From Herpetosiphon geysericola (GTDB taxonomy: Bacteria > Chloroflexota > Chloroflexia > Chloroflexales > Herpetosiphonaceae): a DNA stretch of 64,000 nt. Each line of letters starts with the position of its first letter. Position 1 is the first letter of the stretch. The notes below the pieces were generated by a model. The model was not told the origin of the DNA. It worked only from the letters and a program-made list of their open reading frames with translations, and ran no database searches. The stretch lies in contig NZ_LGKP01000004.1 of NCBI RefSeq assembly GCF_001306135.1, positions 124,001-188,000 of the forward strand, read 5' to 3'. Below, piece after piece: positions 47,023-54,764 of this stretch. Position numbers and translations under genes: made by a program.

Positions 47023-48810
47023 TTATTTGGTGATCGAAATTGGCGCGAAGGATTCGCCACCAGTTGGGTTTGGCACCCAACCTTGCAGCGCTTTCTTGGC
47101 GGCCAACACTGGGGGAGCATGAACAATCGGAATCCGTGGCAAATCGGTGTTAATCAACTTGCCAGCTTCTTGGAACAATTTAATCGATTCTGCAGGTGTG
47201 GTTGCCGCACCAGCGTCAGCCAGCAACTTCCACACTTGTTCGTTGCTATAACCAGCTTCGTCGGCGTTGCCTGGGCCAAAGTGGGTGAACAAGAAGTTAT
47301 TTGGGTCGCCATAGTCGCCCGTCCAACCCAACATCACCATGCCGTTTTTCAGGCCAGCATCCCAGTTATCGAGGTAAACGCCCCAATCTTCGGTTTTGAG
47401 TTCGACTTTGATCCCAACGTCGGAAAGTTGGGCGGCGTAGAGTTCAGCCACCGATTTGGCATCTGGGTAGTAAGGCCGTGAAACCGGCATATACCACAAT
47501 TCCAAAGGCAATTCGGTGCCATCGGTCAAAACCATGGTGCTAAAGCCATCTGGATAACCAGCTTCGGCCAACAAGGCTTTGGCTTTGTCTGGATCATAGG
47601 CATATGGCTCTAAATCGCTTGGGCGATAATCCGACAAGCCATCGGGCAAGAAGTCGTCGGCAATCGAGCCAACGCCACCATACGAGGCATCGAGAATTTC
47701 TTGCTTGTTGATTGCATAGGCCACTGCTTGACGAACTTTTACATCATCAAATGGCTTATTGTTGAGGTTCAACGACAAGTAGGCGATGTTGAACGGCGTC
47801 AAATCGACAACTTGCAAATCGGCGCTGGATGAGATTTTATCGCGGCTATCGGCGTTCAAGTTGATCGTGAAATCAATTGTGCCAGCTTCCAACTCGGCCA
47901 AGCGTTGGGGAGCTTCAGCAATAAAGCGCACAACCACACCTGGCATTTTGGCCTTATCGCCCCAATAGGCTTCGTTGCGCACCAAGGTAATGCTTTGGCC
48001 AGCATCCCAGCGCTCGAATTTGAATGGGCCAGTGCCAACGCCGCCAACTTCTGGCGAGCCATATTTTTCTTTGGCAGCTTTCACCGCTTCTGGCGATGAA
48101 ATCCCAAAGTATGATGCAGCCAAATAGCTTGGCAACAATGGCACAGGGCGGGTCAAAACAAACTTAACCGTGGTTGGATCAACGGCCACAACTTCTTTGA
48201 AGGCGCTGTTAGGATCGCCAGCATAGCCGCCAAAGATGTCGGGCACGATGTTGTATTGCTTGCCCTCGGCGCGGAAGCCAAACTCAAAATCGGGCACAAA
48301 CAAGCGTTGGAAGTTGAAAACAACTGCATCAGCATTGAAGTCGGTGCCGTCTGAGAATTTGACCCCTTCACGCAGGGTAAACGTCCACTCGGTCGAGTCG
48401 GCGTTTGGTTCCCATTTGGTGGCCAATTCTGGTTGCACTTCTAATGTGCCAGGCTTAAAGCCCAGCAACGATTCTTGGATTTGGCGGGTTACGATCAAGG
48501 CTGTGCCAGTCGTCGTATCCATTGAATCAAGCGAATCTGGCTCGCCCGAACCACCAAAGACCAAATAATCATCAGCATTACCAGCGGTTGGAGCTTCGGT
48601 TGCAGCAGCGGCTTCAGTTGGCGTGGCTGCGGCGGTGTCATCTGTAGGAGCGGTAGTTGCGGCGGCGGTGGGTTCGCCACCAGTAGCAGGAGTTGAAGCA
48701 ACGGTGGCAGTTGGGGTGGCACTTGCGCCACAGGCAGCTAGTAGCGGTATCATCAATACCAGCAGCAAAAGCCAGCCAATCGAACGCTTACCCGGTTTAC
48801 GGAAAGACAT
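47023..48810 (-). CDS. Second Opp/Dpp system: solute-binding lipoprotein (595 aa)
   Basis: The basic N-terminus and hydrophobic stretch (SIGWLLLLVLMIPLLAAC) end in lipobox LAAC. A ~55-residue Ala/Thr/Pro/Glu-rich linker leads to an SBP_bac_5-type domain (PELATKWEPNADSTEWTFTL, REGVKFSDGTDFNADAVVFN, VKVRQAVAYAINKQEIL). AAGGAGG precedes the ATG. It delivers peptides or oligosaccharides to the permeases at 45919 and 44811. It differs from the binding protein at 22945 in sequence but has the same size and architecture. Confidence 0.93.
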   Translation of the reverse strand: MSFRKPGKRSIGWLLLLVLMIPLLAACGASATPTATVASTPATGGEPTAAATTAPTDDTAAATPTEAAAATEAPTAGNADDYLVFGGSGEPDSLDSMDTTTGTALIVTRQIQESLLGFKPGTLEVQPELATKWEPNADSTEWTFTLREGVKFSDGTDFNADAVVFNFQRLFVPDFEFGFRAEGKQYNIVPDIFGGYAGDPNSAFKEVVAVDPTTVKFVLTRPVPLLPSYLAASYFGISSPEAVKAAKEKYGSPEVGGVGTGPFKFERWDAGQSITLVRNEAYWGDKAKMPGVVVRFIAEAPQRLAELEAGTIDFTINLNADSRDKISSSADLQVVDLTPFNIAYLSLNLNNKPFDDVKVRQAVAYAINKQEILDASYGGVGSIADDFLPDGLSDYRPSDLEPYAYDPDKAKALLAEAGYPDGFSTMVLTDGTELPLELWYMPVSRPYYPDAKSVAELYAAQLSDVGIKVELKTEDWGVYLDNWDAGLKNGMVMLGWTGDYGDPNNFLFTHFGPGNADEAGYSNEQVWKLLADAGAATTPAESIKLFQEAGKLINTDLPRIPIVHAPPVLAAKKALQGWVPNPTGGESFAPISITK

Positions 48811-49386
48811 GAGACCTCCTTAAGCTAGGCGTTCCTACGATAGTCTTACACTCGTCATCTCCACTGATCCAGAGCGGTGCGGTGCTCGTATTATAGGGCA
48901 AAATTCATGTGGGGTAAAATCTCGTTAATCTATTATGATTAAATTAAGATTGTAAGCCCCATTCTGCTGCTGCTATTTCTGGGTTCATTCGCGCTGCTTG
49001 GGGAGCAAAATCATTTGTGGAGATCACCACCCTTCCATCTCGCCGCAAGGCGGGAAACGCAGGGGTTTTGAGGGGTCGGGGGCTGGGGATCAGTATCCCG
49101 TGCTGAGCCACCCTCTGTTGCCAACCCCGATGATTTTCCGATAGCCAAGAGCCTTCTCCCCTTCGTGCTCTTCGTGCGCTTCGCGGTTCCCATTCTCCTG
49201 ATTCCTGAAAAATGGCCCCTGATCCCTGATCCTCAACGTGCCTTCGCGTCCTTGGCGCCCTTCGCGGTTCCTTTCCTGTTTTCCTGCTTCCTGACAACTG
49301 GCCCCTGATCCCTGATCCTCAACCCTCAACGTGCCTTCGCGTCCTTCGCGGTTCCCGTAATACTAAATCTTAGAACATTCGATCAA
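48811..49386. repeat. Gene-free stretch with dispersed repeat copy C and boilerplate repeats
   Basis: 49024-49068 is a shortened copy of the four-locus repeat (CACCCTTCCATCTCGCCGC, then GGCGGGAAACGCAGGGG). From 49150 to 49360 the phrase CTTCGCGGTTCC with GGCCCCTGATCCCTGATCCT recurs two to three times. 48811-48960 is the upstream region of the second binding-protein gene. No gene is supported. Confidence 0.75.
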
Positions 49387-49390
49387 AAAG

Positions 49391-49417
49391 CCCCTCTCCT
49401 GCGAACCAAGAGAGGGG
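49391..49417 (-). terminator. Terminator of the phosphatase gene
   Basis: CCCCTCTC (49391-49398) pairs with GAGAGGGG (49410-49417). On the minus strand the stem is followed by CTTTTTGATC, 16 bases after the stop codon. Confidence 0.85.
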
Positions 49418-49432
49418 TTGCGATGAATACGA

Positions 49433-50074
49433 TCAAAGGGCGGTTTGGTTTTCGCGCACAGTGGCCAATTTACCAAGGTGACAGGCTTCGCTCAGGCTCA
49501 CCAAATAAGGCAAATCTTCGCCATATTCGATCACGCTAATCGAAGCATTGGTAATCCACAGGCGGTTGATTCGATCCATATTGATGCCTAAAGCATCGGC
49601 AACCAAAATCTTCACAACCACATCGTGGGTTGAAAAAACGACAGTTTGATTGGCGCGTTCGCTCAAAACCCGTTCTTTAAAATCGATTACACGCTTAAGA
49701 ATATTGGAGAAGCTTTCGCCATTGGGCATTTGCGAGCGGGTGGGGAAATATTGCCACTCACGTAATTCAGCGCCATATTGGGCTTTTACATCGGGGCTAT
49801 AGAGTCCCTGCCAATCGCCGTGGTGAATTTCAAGCAAGGCTGGGTCGTCGATAAATGGCACATCGGGGTGGAATTCGGCAATCGCGCGGGCGGTGTTGTT
49901 GGCTCGTTGCAAGGGGCTGGCGTAAATCACATCCAGCTTTTCGCGCTTGAGGCGTTGGGCTAAGGCTTGGGCTTGTTGTTGGCCGAGTTCGCTCAATGGC
50001 GCATCTTCTTGGCCTTGATAGCGACCGATTTTATTCCACTCACTCTCACCGTGGCGCACCAAAATTAACCGCAT
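49433..50074 (-). CDS. Histidine phosphatase superfamily protein (213 aa)
   Basis: The catalytic motif LVRHGESEWN is at the very N-terminus, with RxQG (GRYQGQEDAPLSELG) next. The second half of the active site appears as ASPLQRANNTARAIA, EIHHGDWQG and FSTHDVVVKIL, which supplies the second His. It is the typical single-domain cofactor-independent phosphatase of the phosphoglycerate mutase-like group; alpha-ribazole phosphatase, PhoE-type and sugar-phosphate phosphatases share this pattern, so the substrate is unresolved. It has its own terminator and no operon partner. Confidence 0.88.
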   Translation of the reverse strand: MRLILVRHGESEWNKIGRYQGQEDAPLSELGQQQAQALAQRLKREKLDVIYASPLQRANNTARAIAEFHPDVPFIDDPALLEIHHGDWQGLYSPDVKAQYGAELREWQYFPTRSQMPNGESFSNILKRVIDFKERVLSERANQTVVFSTHDVVVKILVADALGINMDRINRLWITNASISVIEYGEDLPYLVSLSEACHLGKLATVRENQTAL

Positions 50075-50413
50075 AAAGCCTCCAAATGTAAGGATGAAGG
50101 GTGAAGGATGAAGGATGAACGGCCCTCACCGAGGCGATTCATCAGTCAACTCAATCCTTCATGGTTGCAGGGTTGTGCGTCGTTGCAGTGAGTGAGCTGC
50201 ATTGCTCTACGGCGTTGTATCATACCAGATCTTGCAAGATTGGTGGCTAGCTCTTTAAAGGATGAGCTGTTCTTAACCAAAATATTACAAATATGTTATA
50301 GTACGATAAATCAGCCCCCGTAGCATCAATCCAGCCCATTTTTGTGGTTATACTCGTCAAAAACCCAACCCATTTTCATGCATCATGGTCTAGCTTGCTA
50401 GGAGATTTAACCC
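50075..50413. other. Intergenic region upstream of the ABC importer operon
   Basis: The left part has a short run of GGATGAAGG repeats. An AT-rich inverted stretch (ATATTACAAATATGTTATAG, about 50281-50300) probably overlaps the importer promoter or an operator. No TPP-type or other riboswitch motif is recognisable despite the thiamine/iron-type importer downstream. Confidence 0.5.
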
Positions 50414-51586
50414 ATGGCTCAATCGAAGCTTGGCGCTTTTCGGCTCCGTGCTGCTAAATTAGCAGCCTTATGTATGATCGTTTCCTTGATGATTACGGCC
50501 TGTGGCTCAGCTGCCAGCGAAAATACTGCTGTGCCAACCACTGGCTCAGGTGGCACATCCTCAACAATGGATGCTTTGATTGCAGCCGCCAAGGCTGAAG
50601 GCGAATTAACCGTCATTGCCTTGCCCCACAACTGGCTCAACTATGGTGAAATGATTGAAAATTTCTCGAAAAAATATGGCATCAAAATCAACGAACTCAA
50701 TCCTGATGCTGGTTCGGGCGATGAAATCGAAGCCATCAAAGCCAATAAAGATAATAAAGGCCCGCAAGCTCCCGACGTAATTGACGTTGGCTTTGCGTTT
50801 GGCCCATCAGCCAAGCAGGAAAACTTGCTTCAACCCTACAAAGTTTCAACCTGGGACACAATTCCGAATGAGTTGAAAGATCCTGAAGGCTATTGGTTTG
50901 GCGATTACTACGGCGTGTTGGCCTTTGCAGTCAACAAAGATGTGGTCAAAAATGTGCCCCAAGATTGGGCCGACCTCTTGAAGCCTGAATACAAAGGCCA
51001 AGTCGCTTTGGCAGGCGATCCACGGGTCTCGAACTTGGCGATTCAGTCAGTCTATGCCGCAGCCCTCGCTAATGGCGGCAGCTTAGATAATGTGCAACCA
51101 GGCTTAGATTTCTTCAGCAAATTGAACCAAGCAGGCAACTTTGTGCCAGTTATCGCCAAACAAGGCACTTTGGCGCAAGGCGAAACCCCGATTATGATCA
51201 CCTGGGACTATTTGGCAATTAGCGCTCGCGATGAGTTGGGCGGCAACCCCGAAATTGAAGTAGTTGTGCCAAAATCAGGCGTGCTTGGTGGCGTATATGT
51301 CCAAGCAATTAGCGCCTATGCACCGCATCCAAACGCCGCCAAATTGTGGATGGAATACCTCTACTCAGACGAAGGCCAATTGACCTGGCTCAAAGGTGGC
51401 GGCCACCCAGTCCGCTACAACGATTTGGTTGGCCGGAATGTAATTCCCGCCGAAATTGCCGATAAATTGCCAGCAGCCGAACTCTATGCCAACGCCGTCT
51501 TCCCAACCTTGGCCCAACTCGAAGCCTCCAAGAAAGTAATTGTCGATGGCTGGGATAAAACCGTCAATGTCGATGTCAAGGAATAA
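50414..51586 (+). CDS. Iron/thiamine/phosphonate-type ABC importer, solute-binding lipoprotein (390 aa)
   Basis: The signal sequence ends in lipobox ITAC (MIVSLMITAC). The mature part follows the SBP_bac_6/ThiB-FbpA pattern: LIAAAKAEGELTVIALPHNW, VIDVGFAFGPSAKQENLLQP, WFGDYYGVLAFAVNKDVVKN and HPNAAKLWMEYLYSDEGQ. This group binds ferric iron, thiamine, 2-aminoethylphosphonate or polyamines. The four following genes form a complete importer on the same strand: binding protein, two permeases and an ATPase. The ligand is not predictable from the residues I can see. GGAGATTTAACCC precedes the ATG. Confidence 0.9.
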   Translation: MAQSKLGAFRLRAAKLAALCMIVSLMITACGSAASENTAVPTTGSGGTSSTMDALIAAAKAEGELTVIALPHNWLNYGEMIENFSKKYGIKINELNPDAGSGDEIEAIKANKDNKGPQAPDVIDVGFAFGPSAKQENLLQPYKVSTWDTIPNELKDPEGYWFGDYYGVLAFAVNKDVVKNVPQDWADLLKPEYKGQVALAGDPRVSNLAIQSVYAAALANGGSLDNVQPGLDFFSKLNQAGNFVPVIAKQGTLAQGETPIMITWDYLAISARDELGGNPEIEVVVPKSGVLGGVYVQAISAYAPHPNAAKLWMEYLYSDEGQLTWLKGGGHPVRYNDLVGRNVIPAEIADKLPAAELYANAVFPTLAQLEASKKVIVDGWDKTVNVDVKE

Positions 51587-51607
51587 TTAAGGAAGGATCG
51601 CCTGTCT

Positions 51608-52507
51608 GTGGCAGAACAAGCTTCAGAACGTGGTCGGGGTGCGCAATCGCCGCACCTCGGCCTTCGTCGCATTAATTGGAGTTGGCTGGGCACAGTGCCG
51701 TTTTTCCTCTTTGCCTGTGCCTTTTTACTGCTGCCGTCGGCCTCACTGGTTATCGGCAGTTTTCAGGATAATCAAGGCAACTTCACGTTGCAAAATATCA
51801 CCGATTTGAGCCAGCCAAGCATTGTCAACGCCTATTTGCTCAGTATGAAGGTCAGCGGGGTTACGGCCTTGCTTGGAACCTTGGTTGGCGGGTTGTTGGC
51901 GTGGGCCATGGTGCTTGGGCGCTTGCCGCGCTTTGTGCGCGCCTTTTTGATTCCCTTCTCTGGCGTGGCCTCGAACTTTGCTGGCGTGCCCTTAGCCTTT
52001 GCTTTTATCGCAACCTTGGGGCGGGTTGGCTTTGTCACCGTTTTGCTTAAAGATTTGGGCTTTAATCTGTATGACAAAGGCTTTAATTTGTATAGCTTTT
52101 GGGGCTTGAGCGCAACCTATCTGTATTTTCAAATCCCCTTGGTTGTCTTGATTCTTACTCCAGCCTTTGAGGCCTTGCGCCCACAATGGCGCGAAGCTGC
52201 TGAAAGTTTGGGGGCCTCTGGGGGTTATTATTGGCGCAGCGTGGCCTTGCCAATTTTAACTCCGGCACTGCTGAGCACCGTTGTTTTGCTGTTTGGCAAT
52301 GCCTTTGGCGCCTATGCGACCGCCTATGCGCTGACTGGCGGCTCGTTGAATATTGTACCAATTATGATTGGGGCGCAAATTCAGGGCGATATTTTGCATA
52401 ATCCCAATTTGGGCTATGCGCTGGCCTTTGGCATGATGCTGATTATGACCTTCGTTTTGGTGCTCTATAGTTGGCTTCAACGCCGATCGGCACGGTGGTT
52501 GCAATGA
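51608..52507 (+). CDS. ABC importer permease 1 (299 aa)
   Basis: It starts with GTG at 51608, 21 bases after the binding-protein gene, with AAGGAAGG upstream. After a basic leader, helices begin with TVPFFLFACAFLLLPSASLV. The typical CysT/PotB-like spacing (FTLQNITDLSQPSIVNAYLL) and the ATPase-contact loop EAAESLGASGGYYWRSVALP are present. It has six or seven membrane helices. It overlaps the next permease gene by four bases (ATGA), so the two are made in equal amounts as a heterodimeric channel. Confidence 0.9.
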   Translation: MAEQASERGRGAQSPHLGLRRINWSWLGTVPFFLFACAFLLLPSASLVIGSFQDNQGNFTLQNITDLSQPSIVNAYLLSMKVSGVTALLGTLVGGLLAWAMVLGRLPRFVRAFLIPFSGVASNFAGVPLAFAFIATLGRVGFVTVLLKDLGFNLYDKGFNLYSFWGLSATYLYFQIPLVVLILTPAFEALRPQWREAAESLGASGGYYWRSVALPILTPALLSTVVLLFGNAFGAYATAYALTGGSLNIVPIMIGAQIQGDILHNPNLGYALAFGMMLIMTFVLVLYSWLQRRSARWLQ

Positions 52508-53289
52508 AAAAACGTCCTTCATTAGTTGCGTGGCTGTTTATTGTGCTTGGCACAAGCTATTTCTTGTTGCCGTTGATCGCAACCTTTCTCTTTTCGTTAC
52601 GCGCTAAAAAAGACACGTTGGGCTTTACTGCCTATCAACGGGTTTTTGCTGATAGCAGCTTTTACGCAACCTTCAGATTTTCAGCATTAATGGCCTTGCT
52701 AACGATTATTGCGAGCATGCTGTTGCTGGTGCCAACGGTCTACTGGGCCTATTTGCGCCATCCACGCTTGCACCGTTTGATCGAGTTAGTTTCATTGATG
52801 CCGTTTGTGATTCCGCCGATTGTTTTGGTTTTTGGCTTGATCAAATCCTACAGCCGCCCGCCAGTGATTTTGGTGCAAAGTCGCGGCTTGTTGATTGCAG
52901 GCTATATGGTGTTGACGCTGCCATATATGTATCGGGCAATTGATGCTGGCCTGCGCGCCACCAACGTCAAAACCCTGACCGAAGCAGCCCAAAGCCTTGG
53001 TGCTGGCTGGCCACGCATTATTTGGCAGGTAATTGTGCCGAATATTCGCGGTGCCTTGGTCAATGGCGCGTTTCTGACCTTTGCCACCGTGCTCGGCGAA
53101 TTAACTCTGGCCCAATATCTGGCGTGGCCTGCCTTCGGCCCCTATCTGGCGCGGATCAGCCAAAACAAAGCCTACGAGCCAGCAGCATTAACCATTATTA
53201 GTTTTGCCCTCACTTGGGTCATTTTTGGGATTGTGCTTTTGGTCAATAGCAAAGATCAGCAACAAACTCAATTTGGTGGAACCCACTAA
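52504..53289 (+). CDS. ABC importer permease 2 (261 aa)
   Basis: The ATG at 52504 overlaps the previous stop (ATGA); a longer frame is not needed. Hydrophobic helices start at SLVAWLFIVLGTSYFLLPLI. The contact loop is EAAQSLGAGWPRIIWQVIVP. The layout is that of PotC/ThiP C-half type permeases. It is the second half of the channel with the protein at 51608, and the ATPase gene follows nine bases after its stop. Confidence 0.9.
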   Translation: MKKRPSLVAWLFIVLGTSYFLLPLIATFLFSLRAKKDTLGFTAYQRVFADSSFYATFRFSALMALLTIIASMLLLVPTVYWAYLRHPRLHRLIELVSLMPFVIPPIVLVFGLIKSYSRPPVILVQSRGLLIAGYMVLTLPYMYRAIDAGLRATNVKTLTEAAQSLGAGWPRIIWQVIVPNIRGALVNGAFLTFATVLGELTLAQYLAWPAFGPYLARISQNKAYEPAALTIISFALTWVIFGIVLLVNSKDQQQTQFGGTH

Positions 53290-53298
53290 GGAACCGTT

Positions 53299-54360
53299 AT
53301 GGCTTTTATCGAATTACACAATTTAACCAAGCAATTTGGCCCAACAACCGTGGTTTCGCCCTTAAATTTGGCGGTTGAGCGCGGCGAATTTTTGTCGGTG
53401 CTCGGCCCCAGCGGCTGTGGCAAAACCACAACCTTGCGCATGATCGCTGGCTTTGAAGCGCCCAGCGGCGGCTCGATTAAAATCGATGGCGTTGATATAA
53501 CCAGAACTCCACCAAGCAAACGTAAGATTGGGATTGTGTTTCAATCGTATGCCCTGTTTCCCAATATGAGCGTGGCCCAGAATATCGGTTATGGCTTGCA
53601 AATCGCCAAGCTAAGCAAACAGGCAATCCAGCAGCGGGTTGATGAAATGCTGGCGATTATTCATATGCAAGAATTTGCCAACCGCTACCCGCACCAACTT
53701 TCTGGTGGCCAACAACAACGGGTTGCGCTGGCTCGCGCTTTGGCGATTCGGCCCCAAGTTTTGTTGCTCGACGAGCCACTTTCGGCGCTTGATGCCAAGA
53801 TTCGGGTTTCGTTGCGCCAAGATATTCGGTCCATTCAGCGTGAGCTTGGCATCACCGCAATTTATGTTACCCACGATCAAGAAGAGGCGCTTTCGCTTTC
53901 GGATCGGGTGTTGATTATGCAAAAGGGCGAAGTTGAGCAACTTGGCACGCCAGCAGAAATCTATAACAACCCCAAAACCAGCTTCGTAGCGCAGTTTGTG
54001 GGCACGCTCAATACCCTTGAAGCCACCCTCCACGATGCCAAGCGTGGCATTTTACAGTTTGGCAGCCAGCAATTTGAAGTAAGCGATAGCTTCGATGTAG
54101 CCCTGCAAGGCTCCAAAGTCCAAGTAGCTTTGCGGCCTGAAAGGCTCAGTCTGAACGGCGCGGCCAGCCAAAATCAACTCCATGGCGTGGTTAAAGAGCA
54201 GATGTTGCTTGGGCCAATTGTGCGCTTTCATATTGAAGTTGAGCAACAGTTGCTGTTTGTCGATGTGTTCAATGACACCAACGTGAGCAGGTTGCCCAAG
54301 CGTGGCGAGGCTGTAGTGGTCAACTTTGCGCCCCACGATTGCTTAGTTTTAGAACGCTAA
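53299..54360 (+). CDS. ABC importer ATPase, PotA/FbpC type (353 aa)
   Basis: Walker A is GPSGCGKTT, the signature LSGGQQQRV, Walker B LLLDEPLSALDAK, and the switch His is in VTHDQEE. After residue ~240 a C-terminal OB-type regulatory domain follows (GSKVQVALRPERLSLNG), as in PotA, FbpC and related transporters. AAGGAACC precedes the ATG. It powers the importer formed with the two permeases upstream and ends the operon. Confidence 0.93.
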   Translation: MAFIELHNLTKQFGPTTVVSPLNLAVERGEFLSVLGPSGCGKTTTLRMIAGFEAPSGGSIKIDGVDITRTPPSKRKIGIVFQSYALFPNMSVAQNIGYGLQIAKLSKQAIQQRVDEMLAIIHMQEFANRYPHQLSGGQQQRVALARALAIRPQVLLLDEPLSALDAKIRVSLRQDIRSIQRELGITAIYVTHDQEEALSLSDRVLIMQKGEVEQLGTPAEIYNNPKTSFVAQFVGTLNTLEATLHDAKRGILQFGSQQFEVSDSFDVALQGSKVQVALRPERLSLNGAASQNQLHGVVKEQMLLGPIVRFHIEVEQQLLFVDVFNDTNVSRLPKRGEAVVVNFAPHDCLVLER

Positions 54361-54370
54361 AAACTACAAA

Positions 54371-54386
54371 CGGCCCAGTTGGGCCG
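54371..54386 (+). other. Short hairpin after the importer operon
   Basis: CGGCCCA and TGGGCCG (54371-54386) form a compact stem 10 bases after the ATPase stop. It may be a processing or protection hairpin; the better terminator is at 54527-54549. Confidence 0.4.
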
Positions 54387-54526
54387 CTTGCAGGAGAGAA
54401 GAGTGTGTGTGAGGAGGAAGGATTTGAACCTAGTATGCCAGCACCAGCTTACGGCCTACCTAACAATTAATCCAGCAGATACTCCTATCATCACCTAGCC
54501 ACATGGCCTATGCTTCCCTCATCCCC

Positions 54527-54549
54527 AGCCCTGCCTTGCGGGGCTTTTT
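54527..54549 (+). terminator. Terminator between the importer operon and the Csm operon
   Basis: AGCCCTGC (54527-54534) pairs with GCGGGGCT (54538-54545) through one T-G wobble, with a 3-nt loop and TTTTT across the end. It insulates the CRISPR-Cas operon. The surrounding gap 54361-54764 also holds a tRNA-like string that I rejected as a gene. Confidence 0.8.
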
Positions 54550-54764
54550 GATTGTATCAATCAAAACCCCACAGCATCAAAGTTCAACTATATACCTATC
54601 TACAATAGACGCTTAATGTAAGCCAGCTGCAAAAACGCAAGCTTAATTGCATCAATTTAAACCATGAGCGTTAAATCGAACGGATATTCGTCTTTCTAGC
54701 GCACATATATGGACTGCCCATCAGCTAAAGTAAGTGCATCGTGAGTGTTCTCCAAGGAGGTTGT

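Noticed and set aside
50075-50413. TPP or other riboswitch upstream of the thiamine/iron-type importer.
   Set aside because: No CTGAGA-type thi-box or other conserved riboswitch core could be found.
54405-54530. tRNA-like string on the minus strand: GGTTCAAATCC with a possible TGAGGGA/CTCCTCA acceptor stem.
   Set aside because: The T stem has two mismatches, no convincing anticodon arm or D arm can be folded, and the variable part is too long. It may be a decayed tRNA, but it does not support an RNA gene call. A covariance-model search would settle it.
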